A stretch of 64,000 nt of DNA from Heloderma charlesbogerti. Taxonomy: Eukaryota > Chordata > Lepidosauria > Squamata > Helodermatidae. The position numbers and the translations under genes are program-made. Location of the stretch: positions 372,001 to 436,000 of the forward strand of contig JANEZZ010000978.1 of assembly GCA_026122225.1 (NCBI GenBank). Direction: 5' to 3'. The notes under the pieces were generated by a model that worked only from the letters and a program-made list of their open reading frames with translations, was not told the origin of the DNA and did no database searches. This document shows positions 31,080 to 40,794 of the stretch, piece by piece; the first letter of the stretch is position 1; every line of letters starts with the position of its first letter.

Positions 31080-31734
31080 CTATCTTCCAGAAGGTGAGAA
31101 AAGAGATGAGAATCCTAGACTTGCTCCTCATCAACACAGATGAGCTGGCTGATGAAGTGAAAGTATTAGGGACCTTGGGTGGAAGTGACAATGTCATCTA
31201 GGGAGTCATGATACTGAGGAAAGGAAAGGTGAATTCAGTCAGATTTGCACCCTGGACTTCAGGACAGATGATTCAAATACTGGCTGTGATCCCTGGAGTA
31301 GAAATACCAGAGGACAATAAAGGCACAACTGCAAACCATTCCAATGAAGGAGAAAATGGGCGACATCTAAAGAAACCTGGTGCTTTCTGATGAGCTCAGA
31401 TTTGAAAGGGACAGGTACAGGAAGTGAAGGAGGGGCAACCCACTGGAGTACAAATGAGTAGCCAGTGCTTGCAGGGAGAGTGTCAGGAGGGCTAAAGCTC
31501 AGAGCGAGTTTAGGCATGTAAAGGACGTTAAAAATAACTGAAAGAGGCTTGAAGCTATGTTTGGAGCAAGTGGAAGAACAAGGAAGTGGTAGGTCTGTTT
31601 TGAGGAGACATGGATGGAGAAATGTTAGTGAGTGACAGAGAGGAGGAACCGCTGAGTCTTCTCCCACAAGGGAGAATGATCAACCATGCAAAGACAGGTC
31701 AAATGACGAAGGTGTACCATTTCAGGCTGTGGGT
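31080..31734 (+). mobile_element. Old CR1 LINE, piece 1 (endonuclease C-terminal region)
   Basis: A decayed plus-strand CR1. RILDLLLINTDELADEVKVLGTLGGSDNV corresponds to the endonuclease end (SAILDLILTNRDDLVDKVAVTGALGESDHV in copy A); the catalytic SDH reads SDN. The linker toward RT follows (ERGLKAMFGASGRTRKW-like words). It continues at 32411 after an interruption. Confidence 0.75.
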
Positions 31735-32410
31735 TTTGATAATGCTCTGTGATGTAGCTTGAGTTGCAGGGTTCTGCTATGGATCAGATCTTGAGCAGGG
31801 TTCAGGTTAAGTCAGGTTCTTAGGAAGCAAGATGAAAAGACATCAGCACCATGGAAAGCTCCACGTGGTGCTGGGGCTGGATGCCAAATAGGGTTGTCTG
31901 TATGTTGCTCCAACAAGGAACAGAGCAAGACTGAGACTTGAATAGGAATCTGGCTGTCTTTAGTCTGGCTGGCTGGCTCTGTCTCCATACTGACTGTGGC
32001 TTAGTCTCTTAAAGGGACCTTGCCTGCTTTAGCAATCTGAGGCTGCGTTGATATGGGAGTGGCTGGGGTATGCTAGTGTCCTCATGACCAGAGTCCTCTG
32101 GATACAGGGGAGCTGATTCCTGGGGTCTTTCTGATGAACTGGGTCCTGGGGAGGTAGAAGCCTCGTGGTGCCTGTTGGACTCAATGGTCTTATAGGCCCC
32201 TTCCAAGCCTACTACTATTCTATGAGTCTATGCCATTCTGTAGTCAAGCCCTCTTTCTGAACCATTAACTCTGGAGCCTCGTTGGAGGACAAGGTTCAGG
32301 ATCCTCCAAGGATGAGGGCTTGGGGTTCTGGCCCATGACGGAAGGGAAGGAGCTGCACCTGAAATAGGCAAAGAGGTGGGGCAGGAGTACCTAGCCACTG
32401 TAAACTAGTT
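31735..32410. mobile_element. Unclassified segment interrupting the old CR1
   Basis: About 0.67 kb with no CR1 homology separates two consecutive parts of the old CR1. It contains a short CR1 3' end (32175-32232, plus strand, ending attctatgagtctatg). I found no terminal repeats or target duplication, so its class and exact limits are unknown. Confidence 0.45.
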
Positions 32411-33312
32411 CATGTGTTCAGAGCATGACAAATAACATCCTAGGTACTAAAGGATCTCGCAGGTTTCATCTCAGAGTCTCTGTCTATAACTTTTTAAAAG
32501 TTCTTGAAGAACAGGTGAAATGCTGTGAAACTGGAGGTGGGCAAATATTGTAACCATCTTTAAAAAAAAAAAAGTGGGAGGGGGAGAGGATCCAGGCAAA
32601 TATAAAGGCAGGATATAAATGAAATAAATAATAAACTACTGACTACTCAGCTTGATATGGATACCTGAAAATGTTCTAGAACAAGTTCTTATGACGACAA
32701 TATGTAAGCATTAAAAAAAAAAGAGGCTGTGATCACAGAGAGCTGGCCTAGGTTTCTCAAGAACAAGCCATGCCAGACTATCCTTATCACCCCTTTTTGG
32801 ATAGAGTTTCTAGCCTGATAGATCAGAGGAATGCTGTGGATGTACTATACTTTGATTCCAGCAATGTGTTCAACAAGGTCCCTCATGACATTCTCATTGG
32901 CAAGTTGGGCTAGAAAATGCTACTGTTAGGTGCATTCGTAGCTGGTTGATGAAGTGTTCCCAGAAAGTACTCTTCGGCGGCTCCTCATGAGCCTGGAGAG
33001 AAACAAGTGCTGCAGGGTTCTGTCCTAGAACCAGTATTGTTTAACATCTTTATAAATGACTGGAATGAAGGGACAGAGGGGGTGCTCACCCCATTTGCAG
33101 ATGACACTAGACTGGGCAGAAGAGCTAATAGCTTAGCAGACACAAACAGGATTCAAGATTATCTTGACAGGGTGGGGAACTGAGGCAAAACTAAACACAA
33201 TGAAATTTAAAAGAGATAAAGGTAAAGTTCTGCATTTAGGTAAGAAGGATCAGTTGCATAAATACAGGATGGGGGACACCTGGCTTGACATGTGAAAAGC
33301 ATTAGTAGACCA
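32411..33312 (+). mobile_element. Old CR1 LINE, piece 2 (reverse transcriptase)
   Basis: RT words are readable with frameshifts: SQEQAMPDYPYHPFLDRVSSLIDQRNAVDVLYFDSSNVFNKVPHDI (block A; Asp kept, KAFDK drifted), LEPVLFNIFINDWNE (block B), PFADDTRLGRRANSLADTNRIQDYLDRV (block C, F-A-D-D kept), LHLGKKDQLHKYRMGDTWL. It also holds poly-A runs (32566-32576, 32713-32722). It is cut at 33312 by CR1 copy A; the continuation after copy A (from 36725) matches the expected next residues. Confidence 0.85.
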
Positions 33313-33792
33313 GAGTCTGTTTCCCGCCTCCCAGGTGAGCAGAGCAGAGCAGAGCAAGCTGCTCCAGCTGGTCCAGGGACTACAGAAGCAGGCAAGCTCT
33401 CAGAGAGCGAGCGAACAGGGGGAGCAAACAGGAGTTGGCCAGGGGAGTTGCAGTGGTTGAAGAGACAAAGGAGACAGAGGCTAAGAGGTAAGTGGGTTGC
33501 AGGAAGCCCAGGGGGCTGCCCTTGATCCTTCTGATTGGCTGTGAGCTCACTAGGTGCTTCTGAGAGCTCCAACTGAATTGGAGGGTTGTGGCCTGAGTAC
33601 TCCCAGCAGCTGAGTGGGCAGGAAGCTTCAGTCTGTTTCCCGCCTCCCAGCTGAGCAGAGCAGAGCAAGCTGCTCCAGCTGGTCCAGGGACTACAGAAGC
33701 AGGCAAGCTCCCAGAGAGCGAGCGAACAGAGCGAGCGGACAGGAGGAGCAAACAGGAGTTCGGCAGGGGAGGTCAAGGGGGAGGCCCCTGAC
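33313..33792 (+). promoter_or_regulatory. CR1 5' untranslated region with 316-bp tandem duplication (copy A)
   Basis: The word gtctgtttcccgcctcccag occurs at 33315 and again at 33631, each followed by gagcagagcagagc, aagctgctccagctggtcca and gggactacagaagcaggcaa. The unit length of 316 bp is similar to copy B. Direct duplication of an internal promoter is a known route to keep LINE transcription; that role is inferred. Confidence 0.75.
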
Positions 33793-33966
33793 ATTTTTTA
33801 AAATTATTTTTATTTTTTATTTTAACTAACTTTTTCCATTTATTTGTCTTGTAACACACACTTTCACACCAGTGGGACTCTGCTTTTAACCTCTACTGAG
33901 TAGAGGACCAGGCACAGGCCAGTCTAGAACAATCACAAAGCTAGACACAAAAAGGAAAAAGAGGCT

Positions 33967-34973
33967 ATGGAAGGGCAAGACTCTCCAGTGGTGGTGACCT
34001 GCAAGGTGTGTGCAATGTTTGTTTTCTTGCCTGAGAACAACATGGCCCACACCTGCAACAAGTGCAAGTTGATCACGCTGCTGGAGGAAAAAGTAAGTGG
34101 ACTGGAGGGGTGACTGTCGACCCTCCGGGGAATAAGAGAACACGAAGAGTTCTTGGACAGAATGGGGGAACTACAGCAGCAAAGGGCAGACCAGAAGCTT
34201 GAAGAGCAACAGCAAGATGAGGCAGTGGGAAATGCTGAGGTGAAGAAAAATGGAACAGAGGATACTCCTTGGAAAAGGGTGACAGTTAGGAGAAGAAGAA
34301 CTCTGCACCAGTGGAAGCAGTAGAGCTGTGGAACCGATTCCAGGTACTTGCGGATGAGACTGGAGGACAGCCTGCAGAGGAAGAATCACAGGGGAACCTG
34401 CATGAGAGTGAGCAAGAGGCTAAAGATCAGTCAAACAGAGGCGATGAAACCCTGGCCTACAAGAAGAAGAGAAGAGTGGTAGTAGTGGGAGACTCCTTGC
34501 TGCGTGGGATGGAGACCCAAGTATGTCGCGAAGACCCACGGACTCGCCAGGTATGTTGTCTGCCGGGAGGACAGATTAGAGACGTGACTGAAAGGTTGCC
34601 TGCACTCATAAAGCCCACTGACATGTATCCCTTTCTTCTCATCCATGTGGGAACAAATGATACCGCCAAGCGGAGCTACGAAGAGATCACGTCAGACTTT
34701 GAAGCTTTGGGAAGGAAACTCAAGAACTTTGGGGCCCAGATAGTTTTCTCATCCATCCTTCCAGTAGTTAGAAGAGGGATAGAAAGGGAATGAAAAATAC
34801 TCCGGGTGAATGGCTGGCTACGAAGGTGGTGCTGACGAGAGATTTGGATTCTGGGACCACGGGCTATACTTCCTGGAAGATGGGCTGATGGCTAGGGATG
34901 GGTTGCACCTCACAAAGGCTGGGAAGAATGTGTTTGGCCACAGCATGAAGAACTTCATCAGGAGGGCTTTAAA
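33967..34973 (+). pseudogene. CR1 ORF1: zinc-finger-like head, coiled coil and SGNH esterase domain, broken
   Basis: The frame opens at ATG 33967 with MEGQDSPVVVTCKVC...HTCNKCK (paired Cys finger) and stops at TGA 34111, where copy B reads Arg. A frameshift near 34290 leads into 34311-34793: AVELWNRFQVLADETGGQPAEEE, then the SGNH hydrolase core with VVVVGDSLLRGMETQ (nucleophile Ser in GDSL, about residue 63 of this piece), LPGGQIRDV (Gly) and LLIHVGTNDTAKRSYEEI (Asn), then a stop. Further on, in another frame near 34894, comes the RDGLHLTKAGK word that supplies the Asp-x-x-His. An esterase domain in CR1-like ORF1 is established knowledge; its substrate in the cell is not settled. All four catalytic blocks are still recognisable but lie in different frames. 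Confidence 0.85.
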
Positions 34974-35120
34974 CTGAATCCTATGGGGAAGGGAGATGTA
35001 ATGTTGGGGGTAACAATGGACATAGGCGCATGCACTTCAATGGAGAGAACAGCTCTGATAGCGCCCAATAATAGTCTTCAGACACATGTAGGAAGAAAGC
35101 CAGACTATGAAGCACAAGGT

Positions 35121-36470
35121 CTTTGATGTCTATATACTAATGCCCAGAGTATGGGAAACAAACAGAACAAACTTGAATTCTTAATACAAGAGGGAAATTA
35201 TGACCTGATAGGTATAACTGAGACTTGGTGGGATGACTCTCATGACTGGAATACAGCAACTGAAGGATATCACTTGTTCAAAAAGAACAGGAGGAACAGA
35301 AAGGGAGGTGGGGTTGCACTGTATGTGAAAAATACACATCTCTGCACAGAAATACAGGACGAGGAGCTTGGTAGCCCCATCGAGAGCATCTGGGTTGAAA
35401 TAAATGGAGCAAAGAATAAAAGGAACCTGGTGGTCGGAGTCTACTACCGGCCACCCAATCAAGGAGAAGACAAGGATGAAACTTTTGAAAAGCAAATAGC
35501 CAATGTTTTAAGGAAGCATGATGTAGTAGTAATGGGGGACTTCAATTTCCCCAATATTTGTTGGGAGACAAATTCTGCAAAACATGGCCCCTCCAGGAAA
35601 TTCCTGACTTGTGTGGCAGATAACTTCCTCCTACAGAAAGTAGAGGAAGGAACTAGAGGATCGGCTATCCTTGACTTGATCCTAACCAACAGAGACGACT
35701 TAGTGGATAAAGTAGCAGTTACAGGAGCTCTGGGGGAAAGCGACCATGTTGTACTTGAGTTCTTGGTTCTAAGGGAAGCAAAAGCCGCGTGTAGTCAAAC
35801 GCGTACCCTGGATTTTAGGAAAGCTGATTTTCATAAACTCAGAACAATGATCAGTAAGGTCCCATGGCAAGCGACTCTAACAAGAAAAGGAGTCCAAGAT
35901 GGGTGGGAGCTTTTTAAAAAGGAAATTCTCAAAGCACAATCACAAGCAATTCCAACAAGAAGAAAAGGTGGAAGACAACAGAAGAAGCCAATGTGGCTTC
36001 ACAAAAAGCTTAGGGATGACCTGAAAACAAAAAAGGACACATATAGGAAGTGGAAAGAAGGCCAAGTAACAAAGGAAGAGTACAGGCAGATAGCACAGAA
36101 TTGCAGGGATGGCGTCAGGAAGGCTAAAGCTGAGAATGAGCTGAAGTTAGCAAGGGATGTTAAAAACAACAAAATGGCTTTTTTCAGCTACGTGCATAGT
36201 AAAAGGCAGAGGAAAGAAATGGTGGTTCAGCTATTAAATAAGGATGGCAAAATGATAACAGATGACAAAGAAAAGGCAGAGGTGCTCAATTCCTACTTTG
36301 CCTCAGTCTTCTCCCAAAAGAGGGTCTATGACCCCCCTGGCAAAGGCGAAGTACAGGCTGAAGGGGCAGGATTGCAGCTTGAGATCGAGAGGCATATGGC
36401 CAAGGAACACCTCATTACTTTGAATGAGTTCAAATCTCCAGGGCCAGATGAACTGCATCCTAGAGGACAC
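35121..36470 (+). pseudogene. CR1 ORF2 N-terminal half: apurinic-type endonuclease and linker
   Basis: Open from before the first Met (35151) for 453 codons. It starts NAQSMGNKQNKLEFLIQEGNYDLIGITETWWDD (catalytic Glu in ITETWW) and continues GVALYVKNTHLC, GVYYRPPNQGEDKDE, VVMGDFNFPNICW (Asp/Asn pair) and TGALGESDHVVLEFL (catalytic Asp-His), then the linker RTMISKVPWQATL to NNKMAFFSYVHSKRQRKEM and SPGPDELHPR at the RT start. Endonuclease residues look intact. The frame then runs across the deletion into 3' untranslated sequence (GHGIMSSSCRKPDSG), giving a false C-terminus. It nicks target DNA in an active element; here there is no RT to use the nick. Confidence 0.9.
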
Positions 36471-36724
36471 GGAATAATGAGCTCAAGTTGCAGGAAGCCA
36501 GATTCCGGCTGAACATCAGGAAAAACTTCCTTACTGTTAGAGCAATACGACAATGGAACATATTACCTGGGGAGGTGGTGGGCTCTCCCACACTGGAGGC
36601 CTTCAAGACGAGGCTGGACAGCCATTTGTAAGGGATGCTCTGACTTGGATTCCTGCACTGAACAGGGGGTTGGACTCGATGGCCTTGTAGGCCCCTTCCA
36701 CCCCTACTATTCTATGATTCTATG

Positions 36725-36961
36725 ACCACAAGCAAAACACGAGTCAGCAGTGTGATGCAGCAGCTAAAAAGACTACTGCAATTCTAAGCTCCATCAGTGG
36801 ATGCTGGGTGTCAAGACTGCGAGTTGTAATGGTACTGCTATTCATCTTTGATCAGAACTCATCAGGAATATTGTGCCTACTTCTGGGCAACACAGTTTAA
36901 GGACACTGATAAATTGGAGCTGCCCAGAGGAGGGTGGCAAAGACAGTGAAGGGCCTAGCGA
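36725..36961 (+). mobile_element. Old CR1 LINE, piece 3 (RT thumb)
   Basis: HKQNTSQQCDAAAKKTTAILSSISG and the following words (ILCLLLGNTV, IGAAQRRVAKTVKG) match the stretch after [24 protein letters not shown] in copy C. It continues piece 2 directly across copy A and is cut at 36961 by MITE copy 5, resuming for about 30 bp at 37905. Confidence 0.75.
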
Positions 36962-37904
36962 TAGGGATGTCAGAGAATTCCGCCACAGATCTCGGTGAGG
37001 CTGAATGCCAGTGCATTCGGCCCCCCGAACTCCGTGGCGGAACGGCCTGCCACCCCCCCGCGGATCCCCCCTGAGACAAGACTTACCTGTGGCGGATCTT
37101 CTGGGCAGCGGCAGCTCCGGCTGGTCTTCTGACCAGCCACCACCGCCGCCATTTCCAGGCTTGTAAAAAAAGAAAAGAAAAAAAGACGTGATAGGCTATG
37201 TAAAGATTTATGTAGCCGATCATGGCTAGGTTTAAAAAAAAAAACACGACGTGATAGGCTCCATAATTCTTTATGTAGCCTATCATGGTTGGGTGGGTTT
37301 AAAAACAAAAACCATGTACGCAAATGGCAGCAGCTATGGCCGCCGCCATTTGTGTTCCTTATTTTTGCCATCTTAATCTACGTAAATATTTACATAGACT
37401 ATGACGGCGAAAATAAAGGGGAACGCAAATAGTGTAGTGGGCGCTATTTGTGTCCCTTTTTGATTCGACGTTTTAGCCTACATAAATATTTACATAGGCT
37501 AAAACGGGGAATCAAAAAGGGACGCAAATAGCGCCCGCTACGCTATTTGCGTTCCCCTTTATTTTTGCCCTCATAGTCTACATCAATATTTACGTAGATT
37601 AAGAGGGCAAAAATAAGGAACGCAAATGGCGGCGGCCGTAGCCGCCACCATTTGCATATGCGGCTGTTGTTGTTGTTTTTTACCCAGAGCCCTCCGTGGC
37701 CGGAAATACGGCTGCAGACGGCTCTGGCCTGGCTGGGCCTGGCCGGCTGCTCCGCAGAGCTGCCGTGGAGCACAGCCGGCTGTGGAGGATTCCGAGGGGG
37801 AGGAATGGAGCGCCTCCCCCCCCAGCGAGGATTCCAGGGGGAGGGATGGAACACTTCCCCCCCCATCAACATAATCCACGAAAGGTGACTTTCGTACATC
37901 CCTA
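36962..37904 (-). mobile_element. hAT-type MITE (TAGGGATG family), copy 5, 943 bp
   Basis: TAGGGATG at the left, CATCCCTA at the right, with a perfect 8-bp duplication cctagcga at 36954-36961 and 37905-37912. Removing the element and one duplication restores the expected CR1 text (agggcctagcgaccaagtcc), so the site is unambiguous. It is the largest copy and has no transposase frame; the centre is a large nested palindrome (37316-37660). Left end type GAGAATTCCGCC, the same orientation as copy 2. Confidence 0.9.
37316..37660. repeat. Large nested palindrome inside MITE copy 5
   Basis: Symmetric about 37487.5: gcaaatggc at 37320 mirrors gccaccatttgc ending 37655; cgttttagcc (37469) mirrors ggctaaaacg (37506). 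Sub-blocks are themselves palindromic, for example cctacataaatatttacata around the centre, gcaaatagcg...cgctatttgc on the right, and the gcggcggccgtagccgcc block. It could fold into one long imperfect hairpin or a series of small ones. Confidence 0.85.
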
Positions 37905-38072
37905 CCTAGCGACCAAGTCCTAGGAGGAAAGGCGTGTGCTTAGCCTGCAAAGGAGCTGACTAAGAAGTTATATGATAGCCACCAATATACTACTGGAGAA
38001 GAGCAGAAGGAATTTCCAAGTAGTGCCAGAAAGAGTGAAGCGGCTGGGCCAAAGCCGAAAGGACACTCAGCT

Positions 38073-38693
38073 GTGGATGTGTCTGGTGGTGAAAAGAAAA
38101 TCCGATGCTGTAAAGAACAATATTGTTTAGGAACCTGGAATGTCAGATCAATGAATCAAGGTAAGCTGGAGGTGGTCAAACATGAGATGGCAAGATTGAA
38201 CATCGACATCTTGGGAATCAGCAAACTAAAATGGACAAGCATGGGCGAATGTAATTCAGGTGACCGCCATATCTACTACTGTGGGCAAGAATCCCTTAGA
38301 AGAAAAGGAGTAGCAGTCACAGTCAACAAAAGGGTGGGAAAAGCAGTAGTGGGGTACAATCTCAAAAATGACAGAATGATCTCAGTACGAATCCAAGGCA
38401 AACCATTCAACATCACAGTAATTCAAGTCAATGCCCCAACCACTGAGGCCGAAGAAGCTGAGGTTGATCGGTTCTATGAAGACCTACACCACCTTCTAGA
38501 ACTAACACCCAAAAAAGATGTCCTCTTCATCACAGGGGATTGGAATGCTAAAGTAGGAAGTCAAGAAATCACTGGGATAACACGCAAGCATGGCCTTGGT
38601 GTACAAAATGAAGCAGGACAAAGGCTAATAGAGTTTTGCCAAGAGAACACGCTGATCATAGCAAACACTCTTTTCCAACAGTACAAGGGGTGA
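38073..38693 (+). pseudogene. BovB endonuclease domain
   Basis: 206 codons. GTWNVRSMNQGKLEVVKHEM (N-terminal endonuclease motif), NIDILGISKLKWTSMGE, VAVTVNKRVGKAVVGYNLKNDRMISVRIQGKPFNITVIQVNAPTTEAEEAEV and FITGDWNAKVGSQE (catalytic Asp/Asn) are clear. In the second motif the family has ISELKWT with the catalytic Glu; here the codon is AAA (Lys, ISKLKWT), which should kill activity. The frame ends at TGA 38691-38693, where the family normally reads Arg, before the C-terminal SDH motif. The first Met lies in the upstream linker and is not a proven start. Confidence 0.9.
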
Positions 38694-39084
38694 CTCTACA
38701 CATGGACATCACCAGATGGTCAATATCGAAATCAGAAAGATTATATACTTTGCAGCCAAAGATGGAGAAGCTCCATACAGTCAGTAAAAACAAGACCTGG
38801 AGCTGACTGTGGCTGAGCTGCTTCTTGCATGAGGAACTATGGACGGAGGTCTGTAACACTGTTCAGGAGGCAGCAACTAAAACCATCCCAAATAAAGGAA
38901 ATGCAAGAAAGCAAAGTGGCTGTCTGATGAGGCTTTACAAGTAGCTGAGGAAAGACGGGAAGCGAAAAGCAAGGGAGAAAGGGGAAGATATATCCAACTG
39001 AATGCAGAGTTCCAGAGAATAGCAAGGAGAGACAAGAAGGCCTTCTTAAATGAACAATGCAAAGAAATTGCGGAAAACAACAGA

Positions 39085-40440
39085 ATGGGAAAGACTAGAG
39101 ATCTCTTAAAGAAAATCGGAGATATCAAGGGAACATTTTGTGCAAAGACAGGCATGATAAAGGACAAAGAAGGCAGGGACCTAACAGAAACAGATGAGAT
39201 TAAGAAGAGGTGGAAAGAATACACAGAAGAACTATACAGGAAATATCCTAATGTCCCTGATAGCCATGATAGTGCGGTCACTGAACTTGAGCCGGACATC
39301 CTCAAGAGTGAAATCAAGTGGGCCTTAGGAAGCATTACTAACAACAAAGCTAGCGGAGATGACAGTATTGCAGCTGAGCTATTTAAAATCCTAAAAGATG
39401 GTGCTGTTAAAGTGCTGCACTCAATATGCCAACAAATTTGGAACACTCAACAGTGGCCACAAGACTGGAAAAGGTCAGTTTACATTCCAATTCCAAAGAA
39501 GGGCAATGCCAAAGAGTGTTCAAACTACCGCACAATTGCACTCATTTCACATGCCAGCAAGGTTATGCTCAAAATCCTACAAGTTAGGCTTCAGCAGCAT
39601 GTGAACCGAAAACTACCGGAAGTACAAGCTGGGTTTCGAAGAGGCAGAGGAACTAGAGATCAAATCGCCAACATTCGCTGGATCATGGAGAAAGCAAGAG
39701 AATTCCAGAAAAACGTCTATTTCTGCTTCATTGACTATGCTAAAGCCTTTGATTGTGTGGCTCACAACTGTGGCAAATCTTAAAGAGATGGGATTACCTG
39801 CCTCCTGAGAAACCTGTACGAGGGTCAAGAAGCAACAGTAAGAACCAGACATGGAACAACCGATTGGTTCAAAATTGGGAAAGGAGTACGACAAGGCTGC
39901 ATATTGTCACCCTGCTTATTTAATTTATATGCAGAGTACATCATGAGAAACACCGGGTTGGATGAATCACAGGTCGGAATTAAGACTGCCGGGAGAATTA
40001 TCAACAACCTCAGATACGCCGATGATACCACCCTAATGGCAGAAAGCGAAGAGGATCTAAAGAGCCTCTCGTTGAGGGTGAAAGTGGAGAGTGCAAAAGC
40101 TGGTTTGAAACTCAACATTAAAAAAATGAAGATCATGGCATCTGGCCCCATCACTTCCTGGCATATAGAAGGGGAAGAAATGGAAGCAGTGACAGATTTT
40201 ATTTTCTCGGGCTCCAAGATCACCGCAGACGGTAACTGTAGCCATGAAATTAAAAGACGCTTGCTCCTTGGGAGGAAAGCTATGGCAAACCTAGACAGCA
40301 TAGTAAGAAGCAGAGACATCACCTTGCCGACAAAGGTTCATATAATCAGAGCTATGGTTTTCCCAGTAGCAATGTATGGCTGTGAGAGCTGGACTATAAG
40401 GAAGGCTTAGCGCCGAAGAATCGATGCTTTCGAACTGTAG
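39085..40440 (+). pseudogene. BovB reverse transcriptase and C-terminal region
   Basis: First piece 39085-39783: MGKTRDLLKKIGDIKGTF, IKWALGSITNNKASGDDSIAAELF, WKRSVYIPIPKKGNAKECSNYRTIALISHASKVMLKIL, QAGFRRGRGTRDQIANIRWIMEKA, YFCFIDYAKAFDCV (block A, catalytic Asp). After a frameshift at about 39780, second piece 39904-40410: GCILSPCLFNLYAEYIM (block B), NNLRYADDTTLMAESEEDL (block C, Y-A-D-D intact), LKLNIKKMKIMASGPITSW, DFIFSGSKITADGNCSHEIKRRLLLGRKAMANLDSIVRSRD, VFPVAMYGCESWTIRKA, then a stop in place of Glu. The C-terminal zinc-knuckle-like tail and 3' untranslated region follow in other frames to about 40790. Confidence 0.92.
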
Positions 40441-40794
40441 TGCTGGAGAAGACTCTTATGAGTCCCCTCGACTGCAAGGAGGTCTAATCAGTCAATCCTA
40501 AATGAAATCAACTCTGACTGCTCATTGGAAGGACAATGAAGCTGAAGCTCAAATATTTTGGCCAACTAATGCGAAAAGTCACTGGAAAAGACCCTGACGC
40601 TGGGAAAGATTGAAGGCAAAAGGAGAAGGGGATGGCAGAGGATGAGATGGCTAGATAGCATCACCGATGCAATGAATATGGACTTGAGCACACTCTGGGA
40701 GAGTGGAGGACAGGAAGGCCTGGCGTGCTATGGTCCATGGGGTCACAAAGAGTTGTACACGACTTAACGACTGAACAACAACAAAGCAATCCTC

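Larger units (their letters stand above)
33313..36724 (+). mobile_element. CR1 LINE (copy A), full 5' end, reverse transcriptase deleted
   Basis: Plus-strand CR1 with a duplicated 5' untranslated region, ORF1 (33967-34973), the endonuclease half of ORF2, a deletion junction at 36470 and the 3' tail ending tctatgattctatga. It is inserted in an older CR1; gacca occurs on both sides (33308-33312 and 36724-36728), a likely target duplication, although two bases overlap the tail. Against copy C the deletion removes the whole RT, from codons after DELHPR to the end of ORF2. The junction (ctagag|gacacgg) shows 2-bp microhomology (AG). Confidence 0.9.
37936..40794 (+). mobile_element. BovB (RTE clade) LINE, near full-length, dead
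   Basis: A plus-strand BovB of about 2.86 kb, from gtgcttagcctgcaaaggag to the GACTGAACAACAACAA tail. It encodes endonuclease then reverse transcriptase in one original frame, now split by a stop at 38692, a deletion or frameshifts around 38700-39085 and more breaks at 39783-39904 and 40410. It is inserted near the end of the old CR1 (which resumes at about 40795). BovB has a patchy, horizontally transferred distribution and is abundant in squamates and ruminants. Confidence 0.95.

Noticed and set aside
34481..34793. Host GDSL-type esterase gene
   Set aside because: The SGNH motif lies within CR1 ORF1 with CR1 sequence on both sides.
34893..34902. TAGGGATG inside CR1 copy A as a MITE end
   Set aside because: It is part of the conserved CR1 ORF1 codons for ARDGLH and is present, with one change, in copy C; no matching end or duplication.
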